Origin: Pseudescherichia sp039594205
GTDB lineage: Bacteria; Pseudomonadota; Gammaproteobacteria; Enterobacterales; Enterobacteriaceae
Length of the DNA: 59,625 nucleotides
Direction of reading: 5' to 3'
Assembly (NCBI GenBank): GCA_039594205.1
Contig: JBCNNW010000014.1
Location: 1-59,625 of the forward strand
Made by a program: the position numbers and the translations under genes. The notes below the pieces were generated by a model that had not been told where the DNA came from, made no database searches, and was given only the letters and a program-made list of their open reading frames with translations. Shown here piece after piece: positions 42,847 through 51,442 of the stretch (the first letter of the stretch is position 1; the number at the start of each line of letters is the position of its first letter).

Positions 42847-43848
42847 GTGATTATTCACATAGCAATACCACGTTTCGCATTATCTGGTGGGAACCTGGTA
42901 TCCTTAGAACTCGCAAATTATCTGGAAAAAGAAGGAATTACCGTATATTGCCTGTCAGGCTCCCAGACCAGGCGCGCGCATGATGTCGTGCTGGTTAAAC
43001 CCCGACGCGGTTTGATAAATTCCTTTAAGAACCTTTTTGCCTTCTTTTCTCTTTCGGTACAGGCGCTATTCTATAAAAATTACATTGCGACACATCACTT
43101 AACATCGCTTTTTAATTTTATAAAACGCAGCCGGTTCGCTTTAGTACAGGATCTGGAAGCCGATTTTTACCCGCAGCGGTTAAAAAAGGTGGGAGCCATT
43201 TTTTGGAACAATTATCTTTCTGCACGCCATCTGCTCTTTACTAACGCTACCCTCGCAGCAAGAGTACAGCGCGTCAAACCGATAGCGGTCAAGGGTTTAT
43301 CATTTGTACCTTTTGCCATTGATACGGTTAAGGGCAAAGAGAAAGAAATTGATGCTGTTGCTATTATCAGAGATGGGAAGTATAAAGATCCAGATAAGAC
43401 GCTACAGGTAATGATGTCGCTGCAGGATAAAAATTATAATGTCTGCATTATTAATGCATCGCGACAGACCCTGTCTGGAAAGAATATTATCAGCAACGTA
43501 AACCGAAAGGATTTCGTGGACGTGCTGCTTAGGGCTAAAGTATTTGTCTGCCTTTCACAATGGGAAGGATTAGGGCTACCAAATCTTGAGGCTTTTGTGG
43601 CAGGTTGCCACGTCGTCTCTACGGCGATCCCTTCGGCGCTGGCTATGCAGCAGTACGAACTTGAAGGTATTAACGTACTTGATGAACAGTACAGTGTAGC
43701 GACGGCGGTAGATATTATTGAGAAAGTTATCACAACTAATAGTTTCCCTGCTGCAGATATCAATGCTCGCCTGGATCTATTAAAGCATATTCAGCTTCAG
43801 TGGTTAGATGACGTAAAAGAGCAAATCATTAAAGGGAAAAATCAGTGA
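42847..43848 (+). CDS. Glycosyltransferase, family 4 (GT-B)
   Basis: 333 aa, a rather short GT4. It starts at GTG 42847 (IIHIAIPRFALSGGNLVSLE), a glycine-rich acceptor domain opening. The donor half has CLSQWEGLGLPNLEAFVAGCHVV with the E-x7-E pair (EGLGLPNLE). An ATG at 42842 in another frame stops at once, so GTG is the credible start. It overlaps the next gene by 4 bp (GTGA). Donor and linkage are unknown. Confidence 0.78.
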   Translation: MIIHIAIPRFALSGGNLVSLELANYLEKEGITVYCLSGSQTRRAHDVVLVKPRRGLINSFKNLFAFFSLSVQALFYKNYIATHHLTSLFNFIKRSRFALVQDLEADFYPQRLKKVGAIFWNNYLSARHLLFTNATLAARVQRVKPIAVKGLSFVPFAIDTVKGKEKEIDAVAIIRDGKYKDPDKTLQVMMSLQDKNYNVCIINASRQTLSGKNIISNVNRKDFVDVLLRAKVFVCLSQWEGLGLPNLEAFVAGCHVVSTAIPSALAMQQYELEGINVLDEQYSVATAVDIIEKVITTNSFPAADINARLDLLKHIQLQWLDDVKEQIIKGKNQ

Positions 43849-44609
43849 GTATCGTTATATCTGTAGTTTCTCATAAGCACTTTAAAATAATTAAGGACCT
43901 GCAAAGCTTAGAGCATCTTGCTCCGCACTTCGATGTCTATTTAATCGATAACGTAAACGAGGCTGGGCTTAAAGAGTGGTGTCAGAGTCACAATATCAAT
44001 TATCTCGTCAATGAAGTTAAATGCGGATTTGGTGAAAATAATAATAAAATATTTGATGCTGCATTTAAAAATGGGATTGGCGAGGACGATTGGTTCCTGG
44101 TACTCAACCCGGATGTGGTGGTTGAGAAAGAGCGCATTGTTGAGTTAGTTGAAAAAATGCGCCAGGATAGGGTGCGTCTGGCAACGGTAAACTTATATAA
44201 AGACACGAATTTTAAAACCTACGATAACGCCGTTCGTCATTTTCCGACCCTGACTGATTTCTTCAAATCTTATTTAACTGGCGCTAACCCGACTATTATT
44301 GATAAGAGTCAGATTACAGAACCCGCTAAGGTTGACTGGGCTTCAGGATCTTTCTTGATGTTCGACGCTAAGCTATATCAGCAGATTGGCGGATTTGATA
44401 AAAGCTATTTTATGTACTGTGAAGATATTGATATCTGCCTGCGGTCAAGAGCCTTACAAAAAGAGAAAGTTACTTTCTATCCTACCGTCAAGGCGTTGCA
44501 CTTTGCTGCCCACTCCAACAGAAAACTGCTTTCTAAAAGTTTTTTCTGGCATCTCAGGAGCATGGTGCGCTATTTATGGGTAAAGAAAACAATGCATCAT
44601 AGTTTATAA
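43845..44609 (+). CDS. WbbL-like rhamnosyltransferase (GT2)
   Basis: 254 aa, from GTG 43845, overlapping the previous stop. It strongly resembles E. coli WbbL in layout: IDN/VKCGFGENNNKIF, then FLVLNPDVVVEKERI, and DWASGSFLMFDAKLYQQ followed by GGFDKSYFMYCEDIDICLR. WbbL adds L-rhamnose to undecaprenyl-PP-GlcNAc made by WecA, so this gene is the best candidate for the second sugar of the unit. The assignment of rhamnose and acceptor is inferred from the family. Confidence 0.82.
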   Translation: MSIVISVVSHKHFKIIKDLQSLEHLAPHFDVYLIDNVNEAGLKEWCQSHNINYLVNEVKCGFGENNNKIFDAAFKNGIGEDDWFLVLNPDVVVEKERIVELVEKMRQDRVRLATVNLYKDTNFKTYDNAVRHFPTLTDFFKSYLTGANPTIIDKSQITEPAKVDWASGSFLMFDAKLYQQIGGFDKSYFMYCEDIDICLRSRALQKEKVTFYPTVKALHFAAHSNRKLLSKSFFWHLRSMVRYLWVKKTMHHSL

Positions 44610-44621
44610 GAGGGAATAGCG

Positions 44622-45872
44622 TTGGATAAGCTCCTGCTTAAAAATATTTTCTCTCTGTTTAGTATTCAGGCAGTAAATTATTTACTGCCTCTGCTCATCA
44701 TTCCCTTACTGGTTAGAGTGTTGGGCATTGAGCTGTTCGGTATATATATACTTATTCTGACGGTCATTCAGTACTTTATTATCGCAAGCGAATATGGCTT
44801 CAACTTGACCGCCACGCGAAAAATTGCAATTAATATTGATGATAAGCAGAGCGTATCAACTTTCTTCTTTGCCGTTATTAGCGCAAAACTGTTGATTGCG
44901 GGTATCGGTTTTGCTGTTATGAATGCGGCATTGATGTTATTACCGCAATATCAACAGTATACGCTTTACTTAAACCTGGGATACCTGAGCGTTCTGGGCA
45001 GCGTTTTTTTCCCTATCTGGTTATACCAGGCTTATGAAAGAATGATCTGGATTGCTATCTGCAACTTCATTTCGCGCGTAGCTGGTATTGTGCTTATCTA
45101 TTGGATGGTGACTGCAAAAAGCGATCTTTTATTGGCGATCGTTATCCAGAGTATTATGCCTATGATAGCTGCTGTCATTGCGCTGGTGTACTGCTTCTCC
45201 AGCGGTATGGTGCAGTGGACTCGAATCAGCTTTCGCGACGTGGTGGAGGAGCTTAAAGATAGTTGGGACATATTTGTATCCACGTCGTTTGTTAGCCTTT
45301 ACACAACGAGCATTCCGCTGATTTTAGGCTTTTTTGCTGGTGCAGGTAGCGTAGGGATTTTTTCCGCCGCTGATAAGATACGCATAGCACTCCAGTCAGT
45401 GATCAATCCGGTCTCGCAGGCAATTTATCCGCGTCTAAGTAAGTTAATGATCAAAGAAGAAGAATCAGCACTAAAGCTTATTCGCGTAATGTTTAAATTC
45501 TTTGTACTACCCTTCTTTGCCTTTTCTCTTGTAGTGATGCTGATTTCAGATGAACTGATTCGGATATTCTACGGAGAAAACTTGATGGAAGCGGCCGGCG
45601 TACTAAAAATACTTATCTGGATCCCACCAGTCGTGGCGATTGCTAACTTGTTAGGAATACAAATCATGCTGCCTCGCGGCATGAAGAAACAGTTCAGTCT
45701 TACCTATATCATCTGTGGGATCATCGGTCTGCCGCTGCTATTTTTAGGCGCCTGGGTACTGGGGGCCTGGGGCGTAAGTATCGCATCAGTGGTCATCGAA
45801 ATTATTGTGGTGAGTATGTTCTGGTATTTTATCTCAGCCTCATCAAATCCATTTAAATTATTCGATAAGTAA
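44622..45872 (+). CDS. wzx: Wzx, O-antigen flippase
   Basis: 416 aa with about 12 hydrophobic helices, of the MOP/PST superfamily. It opens LLKNIFSLFSIQAVNYLLPL, the common Wzx pattern, and has the conserved FGIYILILTVIQYF and later GIFSAADKIRIALQSVINPV. It flips the finished lipid-linked unit to the periplasm for Wzy. The start is TTG at 44622, with AAGAGGG seven bases upstream; no ATG occurs in frame near this point. It is separate from and unlike wzxC of colanic acid. Confidence 0.87.
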   Translation: MDKLLLKNIFSLFSIQAVNYLLPLLIIPLLVRVLGIELFGIYILILTVIQYFIIASEYGFNLTATRKIAINIDDKQSVSTFFFAVISAKLLIAGIGFAVMNAALMLLPQYQQYTLYLNLGYLSVLGSVFFPIWLYQAYERMIWIAICNFISRVAGIVLIYWMVTAKSDLLLAIVIQSIMPMIAAVIALVYCFSSGMVQWTRISFRDVVEELKDSWDIFVSTSFVSLYTTSIPLILGFFAGAGSVGIFSAADKIRIALQSVINPVSQAIYPRLSKLMIKEEESALKLIRVMFKFFVLPFFAFSLVVMLISDELIRIFYGENLMEAAGVLKILIWIPPVVAIANLLGIQIMLPRGMKKQFSLTYIICGIIGLPLLFLGAWVLGAWGVSIASVVIEIIVVSMFWYFISASSNPFKLFDK

Positions 45873-45876
45873 TATT

Positions 45877-46767
45877 ATGCCAATTGTCTCAATTTGTATT
45901 CCAACAAAAGACCGCCTGGAACATTTAACTAAAACGATTGATTCTATAATTAATGATGGCGTTGATGCTAATGATTTTGAAATAGTTATTTCTGATAACT
46001 CGGATAATGATGTTATAAAAAACCATTGCGCTCATATTGCTGCTCAGGGCTACAATATCAAACACGTTCGTAATCCGGTTCTGGGTTTTTATAATTCGAT
46101 TGTCGCTTTACGCAATGGCAGCGGTGCATTGCTGAAACTACATAATGATTACAGCTGCTTCCTGTCTGGCCAGTTTGCGTATCTCGTTGAGCTGGCGAAA
46201 CAGAATATGGGCGATATGCCAACTATTTTCTTTGCCAATGGCACGCTTAAACTTGCAGAAAATACGCGCTGTAACTCAAAAGATGAATTTATCGCCGCAA
46301 CGCATTTTCAGAATAGCTGGAGTTCAGCGTTTAGCATCTGGAAGGCGGATTTTGATAAAATACCGCATGAAAAAGAAGATGTTAACCCTATGTTCCCTCA
46401 TACATCTCTGCTACTAAATTCGACCAATAACCATTATCTCATTTGTGATAAAACAGTTTTTGAAAATATTGCTGTGGCCGGCAAAGGGGGCTACAACCTT
46501 TTTGAGTGCTTCTGCCTTATCTATCTTGGGTTAATCAAAGATAAAATTAAAGCTGGTGAAGTTTCTGAGACAACCTACAATTCGGTTAAATGGAAAATGT
46601 ATCAGAAGTTTGTGATCCCCTGGTACTATAAAACCGTCTACACCAATCAAGGGTATACCTTTATTACAGATAACGCTGACGAAATTTTAAAAAAGACATA
46701 TGGTTTGCCAGCCTGGCTGTTAATACGCGTGGCATGTAAAATTAAAAAAACAATCAGCCGGAGTTAG
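45877..46767 (+). CDS. Glycosyltransferase, family 2
   Basis: 296 aa. Clear GT-A opening PIVSICIPTKDRLEHLTKTI, then VISDNSDNDV near residue 40 and LKLHNDYSCF near residue 90 in place of the usual DxD. The C-terminal part (residues 190-290) is not conserved in a way I recognise. The fourth transferase of the locus; donor and linkage unknown. It lies 4 bp after wzx and 2 bp before the acyltransferase. Confidence 0.76.
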   Translation: MPIVSICIPTKDRLEHLTKTIDSIINDGVDANDFEIVISDNSDNDVIKNHCAHIAAQGYNIKHVRNPVLGFYNSIVALRNGSGALLKLHNDYSCFLSGQFAYLVELAKQNMGDMPTIFFANGTLKLAENTRCNSKDEFIAATHFQNSWSSAFSIWKADFDKIPHEKEDVNPMFPHTSLLLNSTNNHYLICDKTVFENIAVAGKGGYNLFECFCLIYLGLIKDKIKAGEVSETTYNSVKWKMYQKFVIPWYYKTVYTNQGYTFITDNADEILKKTYGLPAWLLIRVACKIKKTISRS

Positions 46768-46769
46768 CA

Positions 46770-47336
46770 ATGTCTCGCCTTTCACGTGAACGTTCTCTGT
46801 TGTTAACATTAAAAGCATTATTCTTCCCCTATAATAAGTTGCGTAATAAGTATTACAGTTATGCATTTTCGACGCAGGGTCTTATTGTAGGTAAAAATAT
46901 ATCGATCGTAGGTTCCAAAAATATAAGAGTTGGACGCCATGTCATCTTAGGAAACCAGGCCTGGCTGGATGCTATTGATACAGGCACTATTACTATCGGT
47001 GATGATGTCTCCTTAAGCCAGAATGTGCATATTGCTGCAGCTCAATCCGTTATCATTGAGGATGGTTGTCTGATTGGAAGCGACGTGCTAATAAGCGATC
47101 ATGATCATTCGTTTGGCGGTGACTCGGCAATGATATTGCCAAAACATCGTCCGCTGACGATTCGCGATGCTACCAGGCTTGGAAAACACTGCTGGCTAGG
47201 CGATAACGTTAAAATCTTATCGGGTGTAACCTTAGGTAATAATGTTGTGGTAGCGGCTAATTCGGTTGTGACACGCTCATTTCCTGACAATGTTGTCATT
47301 GGTGGCATACCGGCTAAGGTATTAAAAAATATCTAA
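46770..47336 (+). CDS. O-acyltransferase, left-handed beta-helix (O-acetyltransferase type)
   Basis: 188 aa. Hexapeptide repeats run from about residue 45 (VGKNISIVGSKNIRVGRHVI) to the C-terminus (GVTLGNNVVVAANSVV). ISDHDHSFGG carries the catalytic-type His of the WbbJ/Maa group. It probably O-acetylates one sugar of the O-unit using acetyl-CoA in the cytoplasm. Place in the locus agrees, but substrate and position are not readable. Confidence 0.82.
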   Translation: MSRLSRERSLLLTLKALFFPYNKLRNKYYSYAFSTQGLIVGKNISIVGSKNIRVGRHVILGNQAWLDAIDTGTITIGDDVSLSQNVHIAAAQSVIIEDGCLIGSDVLISDHDHSFGGDSAMILPKHRPLTIRDATRLGKHCWLGDNVKILSGVTLGNNVVVAANSVVTRSFPDNVVIGGIPAKVLKNI

Positions 47337-47377
47337 GTGATTTTTCAACGTATCCCTAATCAGCCTGGGGTGGGGTA

Positions 47378-48286
47378 ATGAGCAAGCAAGTTTTAATCGT
47401 CGGCGGATCAAGCTTTATAGCGCTTAATCTGATAGAAAAATTTATCCATGAGTCCTGGCAGGTTATTGTCTATGGACGTAATAAACCGCAATTAGACTTT
47501 AAAGAGCTAACCTTCATTAGCGGTGAACTCTCAGAAATAGACACTAAACTAAGCCATCTTACTGGATCGAAAATTGATAGTGCAGTCTATCTCGTTAACA
47601 ATATTCCGGTTAACGTTGATCCCACTGATTATGAAGCACGTTTAGATGAAAACCGTTTAGCGATCGATTTTTTATATACAATCGTCAAGCGAGTGGTCTA
47701 TTTCTCCTCGGGTGGCAGAATCTACGGGACCAGCCCGGAACCCCATAAAGAGACGGATGTGCTATCACCGACTTGCTCCTATGGAAAAAGCAAGGTTGAA
47801 TTAGAAGAGTATGTAGCGCAGCGCGGTGCCAGCCTGAAGCGTGACTATCTCATTGTCAGGCCTTCAAACCCTTATGGACGGCATCAAAATTTATATGCGC
47901 ATCAGGGGTTAATCGCTATCCTTTTAGGCAAAATTAAAAGTGGCAAGGATATTGAGATCTGGGGGACAGGTACAGAGGTCAGAGACTACATCTATATAGA
48001 TGATTTTGTCTCCGCTTTTTATACTCTGTTTAATTTTGTTAATCCTCCCTATTCTGTTTTCAATATAGGCTCAGGCTATGGGACCTCTACCATTCATATC
48101 ATTGAAACGGTTCTGGAGTTAGCGGGAAATAGCGGCGTTGAAAAAAGATATATCGATATTCACCGCAGTTTGATTCCTTCAAATATTCTATGTAACCAAA
48201 GACTAATTGATGTGATTGGTCCTTACCCTCTCACGCCTTTACGTGATGGAATTTCCGCTTTTATTAAGAGCACTTTGGATAAATAA
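47378..48286 (+). CDS. NAD(P)-dependent sugar epimerase/dehydratase/reductase (SDR), unassigned
   Basis: 302 aa, extended SDR. The nucleotide loop is VLIVGGSSFIALNL rather than the standard TGGxGFIG, so the third Gly is missing. A catalytic set is visible: YFSSGGRIYG and SYGKSKVELEE with Tyr-x3-Lys; substrate segment RPSNPYGRHQN; and IWGTGTEVRDYIYIDD. The last two segments resemble nucleotide-sugar 4-epimerases and 4-keto-6-deoxy-sugar reductases. Since rmlA and rmlB supply dTDP-4-keto-6-deoxyglucose, it could make a second deoxy sugar, or it may be a UDP-HexNAc 4-epimerase. It is the last gene of the O block, 41 bp after the acyltransferase. Confidence 0.7.
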   Translation: MSKQVLIVGGSSFIALNLIEKFIHESWQVIVYGRNKPQLDFKELTFISGELSEIDTKLSHLTGSKIDSAVYLVNNIPVNVDPTDYEARLDENRLAIDFLYTIVKRVVYFSSGGRIYGTSPEPHKETDVLSPTCSYGKSKVELEEYVAQRGASLKRDYLIVRPSNPYGRHQNLYAHQGLIAILLGKIKSGKDIEIWGTGTEVRDYIYIDDFVSAFYTLFNFVNPPYSVFNIGSGYGTSTIHIIETVLELAGNSGVEKRYIDIHRSLIPSNILCNQRLIDVIGPYPLTPLRDGISAFIKSTLDK

Positions 48287-48415
48287 TTTGTAATACTGAT
48301 TTATCGTTTAGCATAAATCGGTACTACCACCTGAGAAAATCCTGAGTTAACATATTTGTTACTTAACCAGCTGAAATGTTAACCAGCTGCAAAACACACC
48401 TGACAGGAGTAAGTA
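48287..48415. other. Spacer between O-antigen operon and gnd, with dyad and direct repeats
   Basis: 129 bp. TACTGATTTAT (48294-48304) and ATAAATCGGTA (48313-48323) form an 11-bp stem with one G-T pair, possibly the end of the O-antigen transcript, though no T-run follows. TTAACCAGCTG occurs twice (48363-48373, 48379-48389), 26 bp upstream of gnd. The gnd promoter is probably here; GACAGGAG is its ribosome-binding site. Confidence 0.55.
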
Positions 48416-49822
48416 ATGTCCAAACAGCAGATCGGCGTTGTAGGTATGGCCGTTATGGGGCGCAACCTGGCGCTCAACATCGAAAGCCGTGGTTATACCG
48501 TTTCCGTTTTCAACCGCTCCCGTGAAAAAACTGAAGAAGTCGTTGCTGAAAATCCAGGCAAGAAGCTGGTGCCTTACTACACCGTACAAGAGTTTGTTGA
48601 GTCTCTCGAAACCCCGCGTCGTATTCTGTTAATGGTACAGGCGGGCGCAGGAACGGATGCCGCCATCAACTCGCTTAAACCTTACCTGGATAAGGGCGAC
48701 ATCATTATCGATGGTGGTAACACCTTCTTCCACGACACCATCCGTCGTAACCGTGAACTCTCTGCTGAAGGCTTCAACTTTATCGGTACCGGCGTTTCCG
48801 GCGGTGAAGAGGGCGCACTGAAAGGGCCTTCCATCATGCCCGGCGGTCAGAAAGAAGCCTATGAGCTGGTTGCACCGATCCTCACTAAGATTGCTGCTGT
48901 GGCCGAAGATGGCGAACCGTGCGTCACCTATATCGGTGCTGACGGTGCCGGTCACTACGTGAAGATGGTACACAACGGTATTGAATACGGTGACATGCAG
49001 CTGATTGCTGAAGCTTACGCGCTGCTGAAAGGCGGCCTGAATCTCTCCAACGAAGAGCTGGCTCAAACCTTCACCGAGTGGAACGAAGGCGAGCTGAGTA
49101 GCTACCTGATCGACATCACCAAAGATATCTTCACTAAGAAAGATGAAGAGGGTAACTACCTGGTTGATGTCATCCTTGATGAAGCCGCAAACAAAGGTAC
49201 CGGTAAGTGGACCAGCCAAAGCTCGCTGGATCTTGGCGAACCGCTGTCGCTGATCACCGAGTCCGTGTTCGCGCGTTACATCTCTTCGCTGAAAGAGCAG
49301 CGCGTTGCCGCGTCCAAAGTTCTGAGTGGCCCGCAGGCTCAGCCCGCAGGTGATAAAGCCGATTTCGTTGAAAAAGTACGCCGTGCGCTCTACCTGGGCA
49401 AAATCGTCTCCTATGCTCAGGGCTTCTCGCAGCTGCGTGCAGCATCAGAAGAGTACAACTGGGATCTGAACTACGGTGAAATCGCGAAAATTTTCCGCGC
49501 TGGCTGCATCATTCGCGCCCAGTTCCTGCAGAAAATTACCGATGCCTACGCGGAGAACCCGGGTATTGCTAACCTGCTGCTGGCACCTTACTTCAAACAG
49601 ATTGCTGACGACTACCAGCAGGCGCTGCGTGACGTGGTGGCCTATGCCGTACAGAACGGTATTCCGGTTCCGACCTTCGGCGCTGCAGTCGCTTACTACG
49701 ACAGCTACCGTGCTGCCGTGTTGCCAGCTAACCTGATCCAGGCTCAGCGCGACTACTTCGGGGCGCATACTTACAAACGTACTGATAAAGAAGGCGTATT
49801 CCATACCGAATGGCTGGAATAA
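48416..49822 (+). CDS. gnd: Gnd, 6-phosphogluconate dehydrogenase
   Basis: 468 aa, the usual length. Oxidative pentose phosphate pathway: 6-phosphogluconate + NADP+ to ribulose-5-P + CO2 + NADPH, in the cytoplasm. The NADP loop GVVGMAVMGRNLALNIESRG is at residues 7-26, and GHYVKMVHNGIEYGD holds the catalytic Lys near residue 184. C-terminal tail KRTDKEGVFHTEWLE. It sits at the edge of the O-antigen block, where it is a known recombination boundary in enterobacteria; codon use is that of a highly expressed core gene. A strong terminator follows. Confidence 0.98.
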   Translation: MSKQQIGVVGMAVMGRNLALNIESRGYTVSVFNRSREKTEEVVAENPGKKLVPYYTVQEFVESLETPRRILLMVQAGAGTDAAINSLKPYLDKGDIIIDGGNTFFHDTIRRNRELSAEGFNFIGTGVSGGEEGALKGPSIMPGGQKEAYELVAPILTKIAAVAEDGEPCVTYIGADGAGHYVKMVHNGIEYGDMQLIAEAYALLKGGLNLSNEELAQTFTEWNEGELSSYLIDITKDIFTKKDEEGNYLVDVILDEAANKGTGKWTSQSSLDLGEPLSLITESVFARYISSLKEQRVAASKVLSGPQAQPAGDKADFVEKVRRALYLGKIVSYAQGFSQLRAASEEYNWDLNYGEIAKIFRAGCIIRAQFLQKITDAYAENPGIANLLLAPYFKQIADDYQQALRDVVAYAVQNGIPVPTFGAAVAYYDSYRAAVLPANLIQAQRDYFGAHTYKRTDKEGVFHTEWLE

Positions 49823-49844
49823 TCCGATTTATTAATTAATTATT

Positions 49845-49870
49845 AAGCCCGGTTTACCGGGCTTTTTTTT
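49845..49870 (+). terminator. Rho-independent terminator of gnd
   Basis: AAGCCCGG (49845-49852) pairs with CCGGGCTT (49857-49864) around TTTA and continues into a run of T. It begins 22 bp after the gnd stop. Confidence 0.92.
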
Positions 49871-49884
49871 ATCTTGTCTGATTG

Positions 49885-49921
49885 TAATCTGTTAAAAAAG
49901 GTATGTATCTGCGACAGATTA
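49885..49921. repeat. Inverted repeat upstream of ugd
   Basis: TAATCTGT (49885-49892) and ACAGATTA (49914-49921) are perfect complements 21 bp apart, about 130 bp before ugd. It may be an operator or part of the promoter region. In relatives, ugd is controlled by Rcs, PhoP and PmrA, but I do not see a clear box for any of them here. Confidence 0.4.
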
Positions 49922-50050
49922 TAAAGCTTATCTGAATATCATTACGCCATATTGACAGCATTATCAGCCTGTCGTTATCGTTAAAGCACTCCACTCACTG
50001 GCTGTGTCGTTTTCAGGCACTACGTTCTTTAACGAGAAAAAGTCAAACGT

Positions 50051-51217
50051 ATGAAAATTACCATCTCCGGTACAGGTTATGTAGGCCTCTCCAACGGCAT
50101 TTTAATTGCCCAGAATCATGAAGTTGTTGCACTGGATATTGTGCAGGAAAAAGTGGATCTGCTGAACCAGGAACAGTCGCCGATTGCTGATAAAGAGATT
50201 GAGGAATATCTTAAAACGAAGTCTCTCAATTTCCGTGCAACCACCGATAAATACGACGCCTACCGCGACGCAGATTATGTGATTATTGCTACGCCTACGG
50301 ATTACGATCCGAAAACTAACTATTTCTGTACTACCAGCGTTGAAGCCGTCATCAAAGATGTAAATGAAATTAATCCTGATGCGGTAATGGTCATCAAATC
50401 AACGGTTCCGGTCGGCTTTACGCAAAAGGTCAAAGAGACGCTGGGTATTGATAACCTTATCTTCTCCCCCGAGTTCCTGCGTGAAGGGCGGGCGCTGTAC
50501 GATAACCTGCATCCTTCCCGAATCGTCATCGGCGAGCGCTCGGCGCGTGCTGAGCGTTTTGCCGCCCTGCTGGTGGAAGGGGCGATCAAAACCGATATTC
50601 CGGTTCTCTTTACCGACTCTACCGAAGCTGAAGCCATTAAACTGTTTGCCAATACCTATCTGGCAATGCGTGTAGCCTATTTTAATGAGCTGGATAGCTA
50701 CGCAGAGAGCCTCGGTTTAAATACCCGGCAGATCATTGAAGGGGTATGTCTCGATCCGCGAATTGGTAACCATTATAACAATCCTTCATTTGGTTACGGC
50801 GGATACTGTTTGCCAAAAGATACCAAGCAGCTGGTAGCTAACTATAAGTCAGTGCCTAACAATATTGTTTCGGCCATTGTGGAGGCCAACCGGACGCGCA
50901 AAGACTTTATTGCCGATGCCATTTTGGCCCGTCAGCCGAAAGTAGTAGGGGTTTATCGTTTGATAATGAAGAGCGGTTCTGATAATTTCCGCGCCTCCTC
51001 CATTCAGGGCATTATGAAGCGTATCAAAGCGAAAGGCGTTGAGGTTATTATCTACGAACCGGTTATGAAAGAGGATCAGTTCTTTAACTCGCGCGTTGTG
51101 CGTGATATAGCCACGTTTAAGCAAGAGGCTGATGTCATTATCTCAAATCGCATGGCGGCCGAGCTGCAGGATGTCGCGGAAAAAGTGTATACCCGCGACC
51201 TATTTGGTAACGATTAA
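50051..51217 (+). CDS. ugd: Ugd, UDP-glucose 6-dehydrogenase
   Basis: 388 aa, the same as E. coli. It oxidises UDP-glucose to UDP-glucuronic acid (two NAD+), needed for colanic acid and for aminoarabinose on lipid A. The NAD loop SGTGYVGLSNG is at residues 5-15, FSPEFLREGRALYDN near residue 138, and GYGGYCLPKDTKQL with the catalytic Cys near residue 260. Own promoter region (228 bp after gnd) and own terminator, so a single-gene unit. Confidence 0.97.
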   Translation: MKITISGTGYVGLSNGILIAQNHEVVALDIVQEKVDLLNQEQSPIADKEIEEYLKTKSLNFRATTDKYDAYRDADYVIIATPTDYDPKTNYFCTTSVEAVIKDVNEINPDAVMVIKSTVPVGFTQKVKETLGIDNLIFSPEFLREGRALYDNLHPSRIVIGERSARAERFAALLVEGAIKTDIPVLFTDSTEAEAIKLFANTYLAMRVAYFNELDSYAESLGLNTRQIIEGVCLDPRIGNHYNNPSFGYGGYCLPKDTKQLVANYKSVPNNIVSAIVEANRTRKDFIADAILARQPKVVGVYRLIMKSGSDNFRASSIQGIMKRIKAKGVEVIIYEPVMKEDQFFNSRVVRDIATFKQEADVIISNRMAAELQDVAEKVYTRDLFGND

Positions 51218-51236
51218 TGTAATCATTCTGCAGCAT

Positions 51237-51265
51237 AAGCCTGATGTTGAGCATCAGGCTTTTTT
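51237..51265 (+). terminator. Rho-independent terminator of ugd
   Basis: AAGCCTGATG (51237-51246) pairs with CATCAGGCTT (51252-51261) around TTGAG and is followed by TTTTG. It begins 19 bp after the ugd stop. Confidence 0.9.
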
Positions 51266-51354
51266 GTTCATTCTGTGAAAGTATATGTTTGAATTGTTCA
51301 TATTTTGTACGCTTAACGGCGTGCGTAATTTCTCTGCAACATTTAAGAGTTGAA

Positions 51355-51369
51355 TTAGAATGAATCTTA
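51355..51369 (+). promoter_or_regulatory. Rcs-box-like dyad upstream of wzzB
   Basis: TTAGAATGAATCTTA is an imperfect dyad related to RcsB sites, 74 bp before the wzzB start. A ten-A tract follows closely. Salmonella wzz is known to respond to RcsB and PmrA. The match is partial, and I could not place a -10/-35 pair with confidence. Confidence 0.3.
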
Positions 51370-51442
51370 TAGAAAAAAAAAACGCCTTGGGTAAACTACG
51401 CTAAACGTAACGGTTACTTGCGCTTTCATCACAAAGGTTGCT

